Positions 16,826 through 26,226 of a stretch of DNA of 64,000 nucleotides are shown here, piece by piece. Position 1 is the stretch's first letter, and each line of letters begins with the position of its first letter. The notes beneath the pieces were generated by a model. It was not told where the DNA came from. It saw only the letters and a list, made by a program, of their open reading frames with translations, and did not search any database. The DNA lies in assembly GCA_052174015.1 (NCBI GenBank), contig JBQMXM010000001.1, positions 62,001 through 126,000 on the forward strand. Direction: 5' to 3'. Made by a program: the position numbers and the translations under genes. Origin of the DNA: JABCPO02 sp052174015 (lineage in GTDB: Bacteria > Bacillota > Clostridia > TANB77 > CAG-508).

Positions 16826-17023
16826 CTAGATGTCCCAATCGTCTTCATATGAAGATATTGGGTTTTCTAAATACTTTTTTAACCCTGATATTTCTTTTTG
16901 CAAGTTTTTTATTTCTTGCAACTTTTTGTCTTTTTCTTTTTTATCTTGGAGAGTATTATACTCCAAAATCAATTTTTTGATTTTACCTCTGCGATTCTTT
17001 ATTGCAGCAATTATGTTTTTCAT
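16826..17023 (-). CDS. Single-unit SYEDDW-motif protein
   Basis: 65 residues, basic, mostly predicted helix or coiled coil (Lys/Glu/Leu-rich, 8-52), ending SSYEDDWDI. It aligns with each unit of the 16065-16562 protein: NRRGKIKKLILEY matches RREIIRKNIRKY and the end motif is shared. A strong AGGAGG precedes the ATG. It has its own promoter-like element and terminator. Unrecognised; the conserved acidic-aromatic end could be a docking motif. Confidence 0.7.
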   Translation of the reverse strand: MKNIIAAIKNRRGKIKKLILEYNTLQDKKEKDKKLQEIKNLQKEISGLKKYLENPISSYEDDWDI

Positions 17024-17078
17024 AACAACTCCCCTCCTTAAATCAATAACAAAACTAACTTAAGTATAACCTAAATAT

Positions 17079-17106
17079 ATTTTAACACATATCTCAATAT
17101 TTTCAA
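17079..17106 (-). promoter_or_regulatory. Promoter of the second SYEDDW cassette
   Basis: TTGAAA (17101-17106), 16-bp spacer ending TGT and TAAAAT (17079-17084), 56 bases before the ATG. Sequence around it resembles the promoter at 16613-16640. Confidence 0.55.
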
Positions 17107-17152
17107 ATTAAATATTATTTTTTTAACACAAATTAATAAATTAATGTAATAA

Positions 17153-17188
17153 AATTATCCACATAATATATATTATATGTGGATAATT
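17153..17188 (-). terminator. Terminator after the ABC-F gene
   Basis: Arms AATTATCCACAT and ATGTGGATAATT with an AT-rich centre, 7 bases after the stop; TTTTATT follows on the minus strand. Confidence 0.75.
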
Positions 17189-17195
17189 ATTGTAT

Positions 17196-18782
17196 TTATT
17201 TATCTAAATCAATTATAATATCAGCACTCAGCACCTTATTATATTTTCTGTTATGTGAAATACTAATTATCGTCCCCTTATATGACTTAATTAAATCATA
17301 TATTATTGTTATTGCTTGTATATCTAAGTGATTTGTAGGTTCATCTAAAATTAAAATATTAGTATTATTTAATGCAAATTTTGCTAAATTTACTCTTGTT
17401 CTTTGTCCTGCAGATAAATCATTATATTTTTTATCTTTATCTAAATATGATATATTGAACTTTTTTAGTATTGTAAATATTAAAGTATCATCTACCTTTG
17501 TATTGGAATTATTTTTTAAAATATCTTTAGTTAAATATTCATAAATACTAATATTATTAGTTTTATCAATATTTAATAATGTTTCTTGTGATATATATCC
17601 AAATTTACATGCACTACCTATATCTATACTTCCTTCTATTGGAGATATTTGTTTTAATATAGTTTTAATAAGTGTTGTCTTTCCACTTCCATTTCTTCCA
17701 ACTATATTAACACGACTTCCAAATGGTATATTAAAATTTAATTTTTTTGTTTTAAAGTTATCATACCCACAAACTAAATTATTAATTATTATATCCTTAT
17801 TACCTTTTACATCATCAAAATTAAAAAAGTAGTCTATACCTTTATTATACTCAAATTCAGGTATAATAATTTCATCTAATTTTTTATTAATTTTAGATAT
17901 ATTACTATTATTAGTTTTTTCTTTAGCAAAATTATTAGCTATTTTATCATTATCTTTAAAACTTTTTTTACTATTTCCACTATTTGCCCAAACTTTAGAT
18001 TTTTGTAATTGTTGTTTTAGGTTATTTTTCTCTTCAATCGCTTTTTCATATTCTTTCATCTCTCTATTATATGAGATTTCTTTAATATTTAGATAGTCTC
18101 TGTATTTGCAATTAAATTCTTCTATTTTCCCATTTTCTAATTCAATAACCTTATTTACTATATTTTCTAAAAATTCTTCATCATGTGATACTATAATTAA
18201 AGTTTTTTTAATATTTTTTAAAAATTCTTCTAAATATTCTAATGTCTCTAAATCAATATTATTAGTAGGTTCATCTAATAGTAAAATATCAAATTCTGCA
18301 ATATGTAAATTGACTAATAACACCTTTATTTTTTCTCCACCTGATAATTCTTTAATTTTAGTATCAATACCTTTATTTAGTTTCAGTTTATTCATATATT
18401 TTATAACATTTGCTTCAAAATTATATCCATCTAATGCAAGATATTTTTCTAATGCTTCTGTATATTTTGATAAATCTTTAATTTCTGATTCTTCTAAGAT
18501 TTCTTCATATTTATCAATCATATTTATGTGTTTTAAATATTGTATAATACTATACTCATTATATTTTATAGGTATTTCTTGTTCTAAAAAATGAATTATT
18601 TCATTTCCTAATATACTACCACTAAAATCTTTGATTTTACCATTAATTATTTTCAATAATGTAGTTTTGCCACTTCCATTTTTACCAATAAGTCCTATCT
18701 TATCTCCATTATTAATAGTAAAACTAATATCATTTAGAATATCTTTTCCACCTATAGTATATTTGATATTATTTAATATCAT
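17196..18782 (-). CDS. ABC-F family ATPase
   Basis: 528 residues from the ATG at 18782, which has GGGGAG eight bases upstream; an earlier in-frame ATG would add 11 residues. Two ABC domains: Walker A GKNGSGKT (33-40) with LSGGEKIKVLL and LLLDEPTNNID; then a charged linker, and a second set GRNGSGKTT, LSAGQRTRVNLA and LILDEPTNHLD. No membrane segment. ABC-F proteins act on the ribosome, as translation factors or antibiotic protection proteins. The short linker and length do not decide between a housekeeping member and a resistance member. It is a single-gene unit between terminators. Confidence 0.9.
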   Translation of the reverse strand: MILNNIKYTIGGKDILNDISFTINNGDKIGLIGKNGSGKTTLLKIINGKIKDFSGSILGNEIIHFLEQEIPIKYNEYSIIQYLKHINMIDKYEEILEESEIKDLSKYTEALEKYLALDGYNFEANVIKYMNKLKLNKGIDTKIKELSGGEKIKVLLVNLHIAEFDILLLDEPTNNIDLETLEYLEEFLKNIKKTLIIVSHDEEFLENIVNKVIELENGKIEEFNCKYRDYLNIKEISYNREMKEYEKAIEEKNNLKQQLQKSKVWANSGNSKKSFKDNDKIANNFAKEKTNNSNISKINKKLDEIIIPEFEYNKGIDYFFNFDDVKGNKDIIINNLVCGYDNFKTKKLNFNIPFGSRVNIVGRNGSGKTTLIKTILKQISPIEGSIDIGSACKFGYISQETLLNIDKTNNISIYEYLTKDILKNNSNTKVDDTLIFTILKKFNISYLDKDKKYNDLSAGQRTRVNLAKFALNNTNILILDEPTNHLDIQAITIIYDLIKSYKGTIISISHNRKYNKVLSADIIIDLDK

Positions 18783-18842
18783 AAATATCACTCCCCTTAT
18801 ATTTAATTTAATCACTTTTAATAAATTATATATATTAAATAA

Positions 18843-18866
18843 AGCAAACTAAATAATTAGTTTGCT
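18843..18866 (-). terminator. Terminator after asnS
   Basis: Hairpin AGCAAACTAA-ATAA-TTAGTTTGCT, with TTTATTTAAT after it on the minus strand. It separates the min-rodA-asnS transcript from the ABC-F gene. Confidence 0.75.
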
Positions 18867-18877
18867 AATATCACATA

Positions 18878-20275
18878 TTAAAATTCACAATTTTTTGGTG
18901 TTCTTGGGAATAATAATACATCACGGATATTTTGCATACCTGTTAAATACATTATTAATCTTTCAAATCCTAAACCAAATCCTGAATGTTCTACACTTCC
19001 ATATCTTCTTAAATCTAAATACCATTGATAGTTATCTAAATCTAATCCTAAGCTTTTCATTTTATTTTCTAACACTTCAAGTCTTTCTTCTCTTTGACTA
19101 CCACCAATTAATTCTCCAATTCCTGGTACTAATAGGTCTGTTGCTGCAACAGTCTTATTATCTTCGTTTTCTCTCATATAGAATGCTTTAATTGCTGATG
19201 GATAATCTGTTAAAAATACTGGCATCTTGTATTCTACTTCAGCTAAATATCTTTCGTGTTCTGTTTCTAAATCCATTCCCCATTCTACTTCTGTTTCAAA
19301 TTTGTGTTTTGAATTTTTTAATACTTCTATTGCTTCTGTATATGTTAATCTTTTAAAACTATTTTTTAGTGTATTTTCTAATTTTTCTATTAATCCTGGT
19401 TGAATAAATTTATTTAAAAACACTAATTCTTCTTTTGCATTTTCAAGTATATATTTTGTAATATATTTTAACATATCTTCTGCTATATCCATTAATCCTA
19501 CTAAGTCAACAAACGAAACTTCTGGTTCTATCATCCAAAATTCTGCTGCATGTCTTGTTGTATTAGAATTTTCTGCTCTAAATGTTGGTCCAAATGTATA
19601 TATTTTTCCTAATGCTAGTGCCATTGCTTCTCCATTTAATTGTCCACTAACTGAAAGATATGCATCTTTTCCAAAAAAGTCTTTTTTGTTATCTACTTTT
19701 CCATCTTCTGTTAATGGTAATTTATTATTGTCTAATGTAGTTACTCTAAACATTTCTCCTGCACCTTCTGCATCACTTGAAGTTATAATTGGTGTATGCA
19801 CATATGAATATCCATTTTTTGAAAAATATTCATGTATTGCAATTGCCGCTAAACTTCTTATCTTATACACTGCTCTAAATGTATTTGTTCTTGGTCTTAA
19901 ATGTGCTATTGTTCTTAAAAATTCAAATGAATGTCTTTTATTCTGTAATGGGTATTTTTCATCACATGCATATTCTATATTTATTTCTTCTGCTATTATT
20001 TCTACATCTTGTTGTGATTTTTCTGATTTTTGTACTTTTCCTTTTACAAATATTGATGAATACACAGTAAGTTTTTTTGCTTCTTCAAAATCCTTATTAT
20101 CTTCTGTAATTACTATTTGTATAGGATTAAAGTTTGTTCCATCTGTTAATTCTATAAAACCTATATGATTATTAAATCTCTTATTTCTTACCCATCCTCT
20201 TATTTGTATATCTTGATCTAAATATTTTGCTTTGTTTTCTAATATTTCTTGTATTTCTATTCTTTTAAATTTCAT
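18878..20275 (-). CDS. asnS: Asparagine-tRNA ligase
   Basis: 465 residues, a class II synthetase. The N-terminal OB-fold has IQIRGWVRNKR; the core has FRAENSNTTRHAAEFWMIEPE (motif 2) and SGFGLGFERLIMYLTG (motif 3), and the usual end PRTPKNCEF. It charges tRNA-Asn directly. The window also has gatB, so the organism probably keeps the amidotransferase for Gln-tRNA. No T-box leader is present; only 30 bases separate it from dusB. Confidence 0.97.
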   Translation of the reverse strand: MKFKRIEIQEILENKAKYLDQDIQIRGWVRNKRFNNHIGFIELTDGTNFNPIQIVITEDNKDFEEAKKLTVYSSIFVKGKVQKSEKSQQDVEIIAEEINIEYACDEKYPLQNKRHSFEFLRTIAHLRPRTNTFRAVYKIRSLAAIAIHEYFSKNGYSYVHTPIITSSDAEGAGEMFRVTTLDNNKLPLTEDGKVDNKKDFFGKDAYLSVSGQLNGEAMALALGKIYTFGPTFRAENSNTTRHAAEFWMIEPEVSFVDLVGLMDIAEDMLKYITKYILENAKEELVFLNKFIQPGLIEKLENTLKNSFKRLTYTEAIEVLKNSKHKFETEVEWGMDLETEHERYLAEVEYKMPVFLTDYPSAIKAFYMRENEDNKTVAATDLLVPGIGELIGGSQREERLEVLENKMKSLGLDLDNYQWYLDLRRYGSVEHSGFGLGFERLIMYLTGMQNIRDVLLFPRTPKNCEF

Positions 20276-20305
20276 TTTTTTCTCCTTATACCAATTTTTG
20301 ACATA

Positions 20306-21295
20306 TTATTTAAGTAATTCTAATACTTCTAATAGACTTTTTTTATCAACTATTTTAGATACATTCATTCTAACAATTTTTCCATTTGGTATTTTTTGAG
20401 TATACCAAATTACATGTTTCCTAATATCCTTATATGCTTGACTTCCTTTTTGTTCTTCTAATATTTCAAGATGTTTTAATATTAAGGAAATTAATTCATC
20501 TATAGATATTTTGGATATATTATATACTTCTTTTAATAATTCTTCATCTTTATCATTTATTTCTAATCCATCTACAATTTCTTTTATTAAATATGGCTTC
20601 CCTAAAGATGCTCTTGCAATTGATATACCATCTGCTTTAGTATATTCTAAAACTTCTTTAGCTTTATCTAAACTATCTATATCTCCATTTACAATAACAG
20701 GTATATCTACTTCTGATTTTACCTTTTTAATAATATCATATGTAGCTTCTCCTTTAAAAAATTGAGACCTTGTTCTTCCATGTATTGTAATTGCTTTTAT
20801 TCCATTTCTTTCTGCAATATGTGCTAATTCTATACAATTAATATTATTTGTATCCCAACCTAATCTCATTTTTAAGGTTACAGGTACAGAAGAATTTTGA
20901 ACTACTGCTTTAATAATTGATTCTGCTTTTATTAAATCTTTCATAAGCTCACTTCCACCACCAGATTTTACTACTTTTGGTGCTGGACATCCCATATTAA
21001 TATCTAATATATCACAATGTTTAGAAAGATATTTCGCTGCATATGCAACATATTTTTCATCATCTCCAAATAACTGATATCCTATTGGAGATTCGTTTTC
21101 ATATGTCTTTAGCATATTTATTGTTTTAGAATCATTATAGTAGATTGCTCTTGCATTTACCATTTCTGTAAATATTAATCCTGGTTTTGCTATATCATTT
21201 AATACTTTTCTAAAACCAGCATCTGATATACCTGCCATAGGTGCAATTATTACATTATTTTTTAAGATTACATCCCCTATTTTTAATTTACTCAT
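20306..21295 (-). CDS. dusB: tRNA-dihydrouridine synthase (DusB type)
   Basis: 329 residues, TIM-barrel flavoprotein. APMAGISDAGFR at the start, DINMGCPAPKVVKSGGGSEL (with the catalytic Cys) and IVNGDIDSLDKA are diagnostic; ITIHGRTRSQ binds FMN. It reduces a uridine of the tRNA D-loop to dihydrouridine. Its ATG overlaps the rodA stop (ATGA), so the two are translationally coupled. Confidence 0.95.
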   Translation of the reverse strand: MSKLKIGDVILKNNVIIAPMAGISDAGFRKVLNDIAKPGLIFTEMVNARAIYYNDSKTINMLKTYENESPIGYQLFGDDEKYVAYAAKYLSKHCDILDINMGCPAPKVVKSGGGSELMKDLIKAESIIKAVVQNSSVPVTLKMRLGWDTNNINCIELAHIAERNGIKAITIHGRTRSQFFKGEATYDIIKKVKSEVDIPVIVNGDIDSLDKAKEVLEYTKADGISIARASLGKPYLIKEIVDGLEINDKDEELLKEVYNISKISIDELISLILKHLEILEEQKGSQAYKDIRKHVIWYTQKIPNGKIVRMNVSKIVDKKSLLEVLELLK

Positions 21296-22425
21296 TGTTT
21301 TCTTCTTTCCATATCTACAAATATCGCTTTTTGCCTTCTTGCACTAATATTTAATAATAATCCAATTGCAATAAAATTTGTTACAAGTGCACTACCACCA
21401 TAACTTACAAATGGTAATGGTACTCCTGTGATTGGTAATAGTCCCATTGTCATCCCTATATTTTGAATCATGTGAAAAAAGAATACTCCACTTATTCCTG
21501 CTGCTATATATGCTCCTGCATTATCTTTAGCTGTTTTTGATATTTTAATTGCTTTTGTTATTAATAATACATATACCACAATAATTGTTCCTGAGACTAT
21601 AAACCCTAATTCTTCAGCTATTAAAGCATATATAAAGTCTGTTGTTATTGGATATAAATATCCAAGTTGTGTTTGTGTTCCTTTAAGTAATCCCATTCCA
21701 AAAACATATCCAGACCCTACTGCTAATTTAGATTGAATTATATTATATCCTGCTCCTCTTGGATCTATATTTGGATTTAAAAATACATTAATTCTTTGAA
21801 TTGAGTGTGGAGCATAATGTGGTAATATATATATATACATCAGATACATTAATATTGGTGTTATTATTAATGCTGAAATTATATATCTTTTTTTTATTCC
21901 AGCTACAAATAGTATAAATATATATGCAATTAAATATGCTGCAGCTGTTCCATAATCTGGTTGTTTTAATATTAAAAGTATTGGTAGCATCATAACTAAT
22001 AATACCAAAAATAGTTTGTGTAACTTGTTTAATTCATTTTTGCCCTTATACTGCATTCTAACTATAAATTGTGATACTGCTGTTATTATAAATATTTTAC
22101 CTATTTCTGATGGTTGAATTTTAATACTACCTAAATCAAACCAACTTGAAGCTCCATTTACAGGAGCTGTTTTAAGTACCAATATTAATAATACACATAT
22201 TAATATATAATATAGAAATGAATACTTTATAATTTTTAAATAATCTATACTTGCTACACTAATTAAAAATGGTATTGATATAATAAACCATTTTATTTGT
22301 TTGTTAAATTCTTCAAAATCACTATTTTTACTTGCAGAATACAATGCTACAAGACCACAACAAAAAAGTATAAGACTATATATTAATACAGACCATTCAA
22401 TATTTTTAAATATCTTTTTGTTCAT
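21292..22425 (-). CDS. rodA: SEDS peptidoglycan polymerase RodA
   Basis: 377 residues from the ATG at 22425 (a weak AAAGG lies nine bases upstream); it overlaps minE by 20 bp. About ten transmembrane segments. Diagnostic blocks are IKIQPSEIGKIF, GAGYNIIQSKLAVGSG, FIYALIAEELGF and ITGVPLPFVSYGGSA. It polymerises lipid II for elongation. It is called RodA rather than FtsW because of the min context and a second, FtsW-like gene at 37152. The mre genes are not in the window. Confidence 0.93.
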   Translation of the reverse strand: MNKKIFKNIEWSVLIYSLILFCCGLVALYSASKNSDFEEFNKQIKWFIISIPFLISVASIDYLKIIKYSFLYYILICVLLILVLKTAPVNGASSWFDLGSIKIQPSEIGKIFIITAVSQFIVRMQYKGKNELNKLHKLFLVLLVMMLPILLILKQPDYGTAAAYLIAYIFILFVAGIKKRYIISALIITPILMYLMYIYILPHYAPHSIQRINVFLNPNIDPRGAGYNIIQSKLAVGSGYVFGMGLLKGTQTQLGYLYPITTDFIYALIAEELGFIVSGTIIVVYVLLITKAIKISKTAKDNAGAYIAAGISGVFFFHMIQNIGMTMGLLPITGVPLPFVSYGGSALVTNFIAIGLLLNISARRQKAIFVDMERRKQ

Positions 22426-23065
22426 CTGCTTTAACCTTTTTTGATTTTGAAATAGGTATTTCAATATCTAAAGCTATATTTTCTGTTTCTATCACATTTT
22501 CTTCTGGTACTGTTTCTTGTTCTTTTTCTTTTGTTTTTTCTAATATATATTCTTTTTCTTCTGCTATTTCTTCTTTTACATTTTCAATAAGTTCTGTTAT
22601 TTCACCTATTGGTAAATCTATTCCTTTAATATCTTCATTATCTACAAAAGGATTTTCTGTAAGTATTGCTTCTTCTTTCTTATTTAATAATTCTTGTTCT
22701 TTTTTTGCTTCTTCTGTTGTTTTACATTGTGCTTTCATTTCATTCCTTATATTAATTATAGGGATTTTAATAAATAAACCTGTTTCTGTTTTATCCCCAT
22801 CAGTAGAAATTGAATTTGTCATATCTACATGTATTGTTTTTTCATCAATCACAACATATTTAGAAGCAACATCTATAATTTCTTGTTTCATAAGTTCAAT
22901 GAAATCGGCAGATACACTTGCTCTATCTTGAACAAGTAATATATGCAAACGTTGTTTGGCTAATTTTTTTGACGATTCTTCTGATTTATCTTCTGTATTT
23001 GGATTTAATTTTGTAATATTTTTTGCATATATTTTTTTGAAAAAATCATTTATTGATTTAAACAT
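22406..23065 (-). CDS. minE: Cell division topological factor MinE with long C-terminal extension
   Basis: 219 residues, against about 90 in typical MinE. Residues 1-10 (MFKSINDFFK) fit the amphipathic membrane-binding helix; KQRLHILLVQDRAS (38-51) is the anti-MinCD helix; the dimer strands run to about 107. Residues 108-219 are an acidic Glu/Lys-rich extension ending KKVKADEQKDI. MinE drives MinD off the membrane. GGAGG precedes the ATG; the gene lies 15 bp after minD. The extension is confined to one gene with no frameshift visible. Confidence 0.9.
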   Translation of the reverse strand: MFKSINDFFKKIYAKNITKLNPNTEDKSEESSKKLAKQRLHILLVQDRASVSADFIELMKQEIIDVASKYVVIDEKTIHVDMTNSISTDGDKTETGLFIKIPIINIRNEMKAQCKTTEEAKKEQELLNKKEEAILTENPFVDNEDIKGIDLPIGEITELIENVKEEIAEEKEYILEKTKEKEQETVPEENVIETENIALDIEIPISKSKKVKADEQKDI

Positions 23066-23080
23066 TTGTACCTCCTATTA

Positions 23081-23872
23081 TTATTTTTTAAATATACTAG
23101 CTATTTTTCTAAATATACCTTTTTTAGTTGTAGGTATAGTTATTTCTATGTTTTCTCCTAACAATCTCCTTGAAATTTCTATATACGCTTTACCTGATGG
23201 AGATTTTCTGTTAGAAATAACTGGCTCTCCCTTATTTGTGTGCATGATTATATATTCATCATCTGGAACAACTCCTATTAAATCAATTGATAATAGGTCT
23301 ACAATGTCTTCTACATCCATCATTTCACCTTTTTTTACCATTTCAGGTCTAAGCCTATTAATAACTAATTCAGGATTTTTAATACCTGCAACTTCAACTA
23401 AAGCTATAATTCTGTCTGCATCTCTAATTGCTGAAATTTCTGCTGTTGTTACTACAATTGCTCTACTTGCTCCAACTACTGCATTTTTAAATCCTTGTTC
23501 TATTCCTGCTGGACAATCTATTAATACATAATCAAATTCTTCTTTCAACTTATTAGTTAATTCTATCATTTGTTCTTCTGTAATTGCTGATTTATCTCTT
23601 GTTTGAGCAGCTGGAAGTAAAAATAATTCTTTAAATCTTTTATCTTTAATTAAAGCTTGTCTTAATTTACATTTTCCTTCTACTACATCAACAATATCAT
23701 ATACAATTCTATTCTCTAGTCCCATAACTACATCTAAATTACGCAGCCCTATATCTGTATCTACTAAAACTACTTTTTTACCTGATACTGCTAAGGCCGA
23801 CCCTAGATTTGCTGTAGTTGTAGTTTTACCTACTCCACCTTTTCCTGATGTAATTACTATAACTTCTCCCAT
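23081..23872 (-). CDS. minD: Septum site-determining protein MinD
   Basis: 263 residues, ParA/MinD ATPase. The deviant Walker A is GKGGVGKTTTTANLGS (from residue 10), DTDIGLRNLDVVMGLENR follows, and the C-terminal FRKIASIFKK is the amphipathic membrane-targeting helix. It recruits MinE and, where present, MinC. No minC gene is next to it: the upstream gene is comEA. It is the first gene of minD-minE-rodA-dusB-asnS. Confidence 0.97.
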   Translation of the reverse strand: MGEVIVITSGKGGVGKTTTTANLGSALAVSGKKVVLVDTDIGLRNLDVVMGLENRIVYDIVDVVEGKCKLRQALIKDKRFKELFLLPAAQTRDKSAITEEQMIELTNKLKEEFDYVLIDCPAGIEQGFKNAVVGASRAIVVTTAEISAIRDADRIIALVEVAGIKNPELVINRLRPEMVKKGEMMDVEDIVDLLSIDLIGVVPDDEYIIMHTNKGEPVISNRKSPSGKAYIEISRRLLGENIEITIPTTKKGIFRKIASIFKK

Positions 23873-23956
23873 TTATTCCTCCGTTTGAGTATTTAAAAGT
23901 TAATCTAAACACTCTAAAATGATTATTAAAAATAAGTATATTCTTATTTCTTCATT

Positions 23957-23985
23957 ATTATATCACAGTTTAAAAATATGTTAAA
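23957..23985 (-). promoter_or_regulatory. Promoter of the minD operon
   Basis: TTTAAC (23980-23985), 17-bp spacer ending TGTGA and TATAAT (23957-23962) on the minus strand; the leader is about 75 bases. Confidence 0.65.
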
Positions 23986-24032
23986 GTACTTTATATATGA
24001 AATGTTAGATTTATCAACAATATATCAAGTAA

Positions 24033-24773
24033 TTATTTAACAATTATATAATATTTAATCTTAGAATATTTAGCTTCACCTATTCCTTTAACCTCTTTAA
24101 TTTCTTCAATACTATTAAATTTACCATGTTCTTTCCTATATTCTATTATCTTATCTGCCATTTGTTCTCCAATTCCATTTATCTTTATTAAATCTTCTTT
24201 ACTCCCCTTATTAATATCCACTTTCTTTTTTATACTACTATTTTTATTTCCACTTTGAGCATTACTTTTAGTATTATTTCCATAACTAATATTCCTATTT
24301 GCACTAGAAACATTTGTATTTGCACCTTTGTCTTCTTCAGATATTTGATTATTAAACATATCCACATCATCTTTACCTTCTTTATCATCTACTGATGGAA
24401 TATATATTTTTTCTCCATCAGCTACTTTTAAAGCAAAGTTTATTAATTTAATATTAGCTTTTTCTGTAAGTCCTCCTGCTTTATCTATTACTTCTTTTAA
24501 TCTTGCTCCTTCAACAACTTCATACAAACCTGGTTTTTTTATCATACCATCTAAATGTACATAAATATTCTTACTATCTACTTCTTCTTTTTCTTGTTTT
24601 TGCATCATTGCTACATCTATATTTTCTTCTACATTTTTCATATTTTTTGTAAAATAACTATATATTCCAAATATTAATATAAATAAAAGAATTCCACCTA
24701 TTATTAAATATTCTTTATCTATCTTTTTCAACTTTAAAAATATATTATGTATAGTTCTTTTTATTTTATACAT
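24033..24773 (-). CDS. comEA: ComEA-like DNA-binding membrane protein
   Basis: 246 residues. One transmembrane segment (21-41), an SLBB domain (about 70-130, with VHLDGMIKKPGLYEV and AGGLTEKANI), a Ser/Asn-rich linker, and a double helix-hairpin-helix (about 187-243) with VDINKGSKEDLIKINGIGE and KEVKGIGEAKYSKI. ComEA binds incoming DNA outside the membrane during transformation. Together with the type IV pilus locus at 43785-47801 it hints at natural competence; comEC is not in the window. Strong AAGGAGG precedes the ATG. Confidence 0.92.
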   Translation of the reverse strand: MYKIKRTIHNIFLKLKKIDKEYLIIGGILLFILIFGIYSYFTKNMKNVEENIDVAMMQKQEKEEVDSKNIYVHLDGMIKKPGLYEVVEGARLKEVIDKAGGLTEKANIKLINFALKVADGEKIYIPSVDDKEGKDDVDMFNNQISEEDKGANTNVSSANRNISYGNNTKSNAQSGNKNSSIKKKVDINKGSKEDLIKINGIGEQMADKIIEYRKEHGKFNSIEEIKEVKGIGEAKYSKIKYYIIVK

Positions 24774-25134
24774 ATCTACCTCCTTATTAAATATACTATC
24801 ATCTAAATTATCTTAACTCATAACTAATAACCCATAACTAAAATTTATAATTCATAACATTAATTCAAAACATTATAATCTCTTATTATATATGTATTTG
24901 TAATATTTTATCTTTTGTATAAAATTAATAATTGATATTAAACATAATAAAATAATAATCAATAAGTAATAAAAAATAAGAAAACAAAATTAAAGTAAAG
25001 AATAGAATAGAATTAAATTAAATTAAATTAAATTAAAGTATATTATATTGTATTATATTGTATGAAAATTAAATAATAAAAAGGGAGCTTATGCCCCCTT
25101 TTTATTAATATGTAAATTTATTTTGTTTTGCCTA
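24774..25134. other. AT-rich gap with short repeats
   Basis: No gene is seen in these 361 bases. Next to comEA, two copies of TAACYCATAACT (24814-24825 and 24828-24839) sit with a 14-bp period, possibly an operator. Further on are simple repeats AATTAAATTAAATTAAATT (about 25014-25036) and two TATTATATTG units. A terminator for the LCP gene lies at the right end. Confidence 0.6.
25078..25103 (-). terminator. Terminator after the LCP gene
   Basis: Hairpin AAAAAGGGAGC-TTAT-GCCCCCTTTTT with one mismatch, T-rich on both strands. Confidence 0.85.
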
Positions 25135-26133
25135 CTAATTCCCCTTTGTGTTATTTTGTTTAATGTTTTCTACAAAATTATCTATATTTTTTTCTGATAC
25201 TTCTTCTATTTCTGGTTTTTTAAATAACCTATATAATACTTCTTTGAATTCTTTTTTATCTGGTAAAAAGAACCATGCTGTTGTTTTTATATCTTTTCCC
25301 GGTACTGAATCTGATTTTAAATTTTCGCTTTCAAAATCTATTGCATATGCTAAATAGTCTTTTATTTCATTGAAAGTTAAATCTGTTTTAACATTATCTA
25401 TCACTATTTTTACTATATCTAATGTTTTAGTTATATTTTTTATTTGCAATATTTGCTTACTAGCTGTCTTTATAAATTCTCTTTGTGTCCTACTTCTACC
25501 ATGGTCTTCTATTCCATAATCCCAAGGATATGTTGTTCCATCATCATTATGTCTAAATCTAAGCATTCCTTCTATTTGTCTTCCTGATAGTTTTTGTGGA
25601 CCTTTTTTTAATTCTATTGATAGTTTCTGTCCTCTATCATGATAACTCATATCTATTGGTACATCATATTCTATACCACCTATACTATCTGCTATTTTAA
25701 CTATAGCTTCTGTATCTAAAACTATATATTTATCTATTTCTAAATTTGTTAATTTTTCTATTTTAGTTTTTACTGCTTGAACTCCATGTAATGGATATAT
25801 TGCATTAATCTTATCACTTGAACCACCTTTATTTACATCATATCCTACAAATGTATCACGTGGTATTGATAATATAGATGCTTTATTTAATTTAGGCCAA
25901 TATCTAGCTACCATTATTGTATCAGAATTGTTTTCGTTTGTACCTAATATTAGTATATTTATAGGTTCTAAATTTTTTTTCTTTTCTAAGTTAAAAGTTG
26001 CTTTTACTAAACCTTTAACTCCTCCTCCATATCTTTGAATTTTACTTCCATAATATCCAATTATAATCAGGAGAATGATACAAAAGATTATTAATATCTT
26101 TCTTCCTTTATTCTTTTTTTTCTTATTACTCAT
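25135..26133 (-). CDS. LytR-CpsA-Psr (LCP) family protein
   Basis: 332 residues from the ATG at 26133 (GAGG seven bases upstream). A basic start and one transmembrane segment (about 12-31) precede the LCP domain with ILILGTNENNSDTIMVARY, SILSIPRDTFV and a later GRQIEGMLRFRH. The family moves teichoic acid or other glycopolymers from lipid carrier to peptidoglycan outside the membrane. It lies 93 bases after the unknown 26227-28221 gene. Confidence 0.93.
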   Translation of the reverse strand: MSNKKKKNKGRKILIIFCIILLIIIGYYGSKIQRYGGGVKGLVKATFNLEKKKNLEPINILILGTNENNSDTIMVARYWPKLNKASILSIPRDTFVGYDVNKGGSSDKINAIYPLHGVQAVKTKIEKLTNLEIDKYIVLDTEAIVKIADSIGGIEYDVPIDMSYHDRGQKLSIELKKGPQKLSGRQIEGMLRFRHNDDGTTYPWDYGIEDHGRSRTQREFIKTASKQILQIKNITKTLDIVKIVIDNVKTDLTFNEIKDYLAYAIDFESENLKSDSVPGKDIKTTAWFFLPDKKEFKEVLYRLFKKPEIEEVSEKNIDNFVENIKQNNTKGN

Positions 26134-26226
26134 TTTATACCTCAACAATAGTTAATATATCAAATTAATTTTTTAAAATCAATATTTGCAATACATTTTA
26201 TTGTTTTTTATTCTAAATTTATATAT

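Noticed and set aside
17196..18782. Specific antibiotic-resistance call for the ABC-F protein
   Set aside because: The linker and overall length do not separate resistance from housekeeping ABC-F proteins, so only the family is given.
20276..20305. T-box leader before asnS
   Set aside because: Only 30 bases separate dusB from asnS, too short for a T-box; no such structure is seen.
25009..25060. Tandem AATTA and TATTATATTG units as a CRISPR-like or functional repeat
   Set aside because: Simple low-complexity DNA without spacers; typical of AT-rich intergenic sequence. No CRISPR array or cas gene is seen in the window.
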